Source of the DNA: Egicoccus sp035462025
Lineage (GTDB): Bacteria; Actinomycetota; Nitriliruptoria; Nitriliruptorales; Nitriliruptoraceae
Direction of reading: 5' to 3'
DNA: 13,906 nucleotides
NCBI GenBank assembly: GCA_035462025.1
Contig: DATHUR010000040.1
Location: 1 to 13,906 of the forward strand
The first letter of the stretch is position 1. Each line of letters starts with the position of its first letter. Both the position numbers and the translations under genes were made by a program. Under the pieces are notes generated by a model, which worked only from the letters and a program-made list of their open reading frames with translations, did not search any database and was not told where the DNA came from. Shown here one piece after another: positions 12,261 through 13,906 of the stretch.

Positions 12261-13906
12261 ATGGATGCCGTCGCACGCGACGAGGGCCGACCGCAGCTGC
12301 CGGACGACCCGGTGGTGACCGGGTTCGTCGACGACCTCGGCTTCACGCCCGACCCGTTCCAGGTCCGGGCCATCGATGCCCTGCTGCGCGGACGTTCGGT
12401 GCTCGTCGCCGCGCCGACGGGTGCCGGCAAGACCGTCGTCGGCGAGTTCGCCTGCCACGAGGCGATCCACCACGGCGGCAAGTGCTTCTACACGACCCCG
12501 ATCAAGGCGCTGTCGAACCAGAAGTACCGCGACCTGGTCGGCCGCTACGGCGAGGAACGCGTCGGCCTGCTGACCGGGGACCGGTCCGTCAACGGCGAGG
12601 CGCCCGTGGTCGTGATGACCACCGAGGTGCTGCGCAACATGATCTACGAGGCGTCGCCGACGCTGCGCGGCCTGCGCCACGTCGTCCTCGACGAGGTCCA
12701 CTACCTCGCCGACCGTTCGCGGGGCGCGGTGTGGGAAGAGGTCATCGTCCAGTTGCCCGCGTCGGTGCAACTGGCGGCGCTCTCGGCCACGGTCAGCAAC
12801 GCCGAGGAGTTCGGCCGGTGGCTCGACCAGGTTCGGGGCCGGTGTGAACTGGTGATCGAGGAGGCCCGGCCGGTCCCGCTGCGCCACCACTACTTCGTCA
12901 ACGACAAGCTCTACGACACCTTCCGGGCCGGCCGCAAGGGTGGCGCGAGCAAGGAGCACCGCGAGCGGGCCGCACAGGCGCTGGCCGGCGTGCCCAACCC
13001 CGACGTGGTCATGCTCGAGCGCCGTGCCCGGACCCGCAACCGGGTCAGCAACAAGGGCCGGCGCATGGGCCCCGACATCAGGCTGCGCTGGCCGTCCCGC
13101 CCCCACGTGGTCGAGGAACTCGCCCACCGCGGCTGGCTGCCCGTCATCGTCTTCGTCTTCTCCCGCCAGGGCTGCGAGGACGCGGTCGCCCAACTCGTCC
13201 AGGCCGGGGTGCGGCTGACCGACCGGCACGAGCGTGACGAGATCGCCGCGACCGTCGACACGTTGCTCGGCGACCTGCCCGAGGCCGACCTGCGGGTGCT
13301 CGGCTACGACCGCTGGCGCGCCGCGCTGCTCGACGGGATCGCCGCCCACCACGCGGGCATGGTGCCCGCGTTCAAGGAAGCGGTGGAGGTGCTGTTCCAG
13401 CGCGGGCTGCTGAAGGTCGTCGTGGCGACCGAGACCCTGGCGTTGGGCATCAACATGCCGGCGCGCACGGTCGTGATCGAACGCCTCGAGAAGTGGAACG
13501 GTGAGTCCCACGTGCTGCTCACCCCCGGCGAATACACCCAGCTCACCGGACGCGCCGGTCGCCGCGGCATCGACACCGTCGGACACGCGGTCGTGCTCTA
13601 CCAGCGCGACCTCGACTTCCCGACCGTCGCCGGGCTGGTCGGTACCCGCACGTATCCACTCCGCAGCTCGTTCGCGCCGTCGTACAACATGGCGGTCAAC
13701 CTGCTGCGCCGGCACGACCTCGCCCAGGCCGAGGCGCTGCTCGGCGCGTCGTTCGCCCAGTTCGAGGCGGACGAGTCGGTCGTGCGCTCGGCCGAGAAGC
13801 TGTCCGAGCTCGACGAGGCGATGGCCGGCTACGGCCGCCACCTGCACTGCGAGCTGGGGGACTGGCCCGCGTACTGGGAGCTGCGTCGGACCCTGAGCCG
13901 GCTCGA
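12261..13906 (+). CDS. helY: Ski2-like DEVH-box RNA helicase HelY (3' end missing)
   Basis: ATP-dependent superfamily 2 helicase of the Ski2/Mtr4-like group, cytoplasmic and probably acting on RNA. The first 548 codons are present. The mycobacterial protein has about 900 residues, so the C-terminal part with the DSHCT-type domain lies beyond the window. Motifs in order: Q-like DPFQVRAI (31-38), motif I APTGAGKT (51-58), TPIKALSNQKYRD (79-91), motif II DEVH (144-147), motif III SAT (175-177), IVFVFSRQGC (296-305), AHHAGM (362-367), ATETLALGINMPART (389-403) and motif VI QLTGRAGRRG (427-436). ATG at 12261 has GAGGA at 12251-12255, 5 bases upstream, and follows the previous stop by one base. The tatC-helY link is common in actinobacteria. 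A 601-aa antisense reading frame covers it and is not believed. Confidence 0.96.
   Translation, partial: MDAVARDEGRPQLPDDPVVTGFVDDLGFTPDPFQVRAIDALLRGRSVLVAAPTGAGKTVVGEFACHEAIHHGGKCFYTTPIKALSNQKYRDLVGRYGEERVGLLTGDRSVNGEAPVVVMTTEVLRNMIYEASPTLRGLRHVVLDEVHYLADRSRGAVWEEVIVQLPASVQLAALSATVSNAEEFGRWLDQVRGRCELVIEEARPVPLRHHYFVNDKLYDTFRAGRKGGASKEHRERAAQALAGVPNPDVVMLERRARTRNRVSNKGRRMGPDIRLRWPSRPHVVEELAHRGWLPVIVFVFSRQGCEDAVAQLVQAGVRLTDRHERDEIAATVDTLLGDLPEADLRVLGYDRWRAALLDGIAAHHAGMVPAFKEAVEVLFQRGLLKVVVATETLALGINMPARTVVIERLEKWNGESHVLLTPGEYTQLTGRAGRRGIDTVGHAVVLYQRDLDFPTVAGLVGTRTYPLRSSFAPSYNMAVNLLRRHDLAQAEALLGASFAQFEADESVVRSAEKLSELDEAMAGYGRHLHCELGDWPAYWELRRTLSRL

Noticed and set aside
12042..13847. 601-aa open frame on the minus strand across helY
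   Set aside because: It is the antisense shadow of a strongly motif-supported helicase. Its translation is rich in His, Val, Gly and Asp repeats with no recognisable domain, as expected in GC-rich DNA.

Overview
This high-GC window comes from an actinobacterium and carries a nearly complete Pup-proteasome locus followed by a Tat export locus. Pup with a C-terminal GGQ, a Dop/PafA pair, 20S core genes prcB/prcA and the WYL pair pafB/pafC together are a hallmark of Actinobacteria. The gene order after pafC (small zinc-ribbon gene, tatA, tatC, helY) is also actinobacterial. The exact class cannot be fixed from this sequence. A deep-branching group such as Nitriliruptoria is plausible, but that is inference.

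Layout. From 2 to 3024 on the plus strand: the 3' part of mpa/arc (ring ATPase, cut by the window start), dop (depupylase/deamidase) and pup. From 3041 to about 4666 on the minus strand: a membrane histidine kinase with an eight-helix, MASE4-like sensor region, placed antisense between pup and prcB. From 4870 to 9754 on the plus strand: prcB, prcA, pafA (Pup ligase), pafB and pafC (DNA-damage-responsive WYL activators). From 9757 to 9838: an intergenic stretch that folds on paper into an 82-nt closed, three-armed structure. From 9860 to 12259: a 120-aa zinc-ribbon protein, an 86-aa membrane/coiled-coil protein, tatA, tatC, and an unrecognised 224-aa single-pass membrane protein. From 12261 to the window end: the 5' part of helY (Ski2-like helicase). 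No intergenic stretch exceeds about 210 bases, and there is no tRNA, rRNA, IS element or CRISPR array.

How it works together. Dop deamidates the C-terminal Gln of Pup to Glu, PafA ligates Pup to substrate lysines, the Mpa ring recognises pupylated proteins and unfolds them into the PrcA7B7B7A7 chamber, and Dop recycles Pup. The visible catalytic residues are intact in all of these. PafB and PafC are transcriptional activators that usually travel with pafA. The Tat genes form a separate, tightly packed and partly overlapping unit.

The core systems are known. The less ordinary items are the antisense kinase splitting the proteasome cluster, the cloverleaf-like RNA candidate at 9757-9838, two 12-bp palindromes in the kinase/prcB divergent region, competing hairpins ahead of pafA, and three small proteins I cannot assign to a function.
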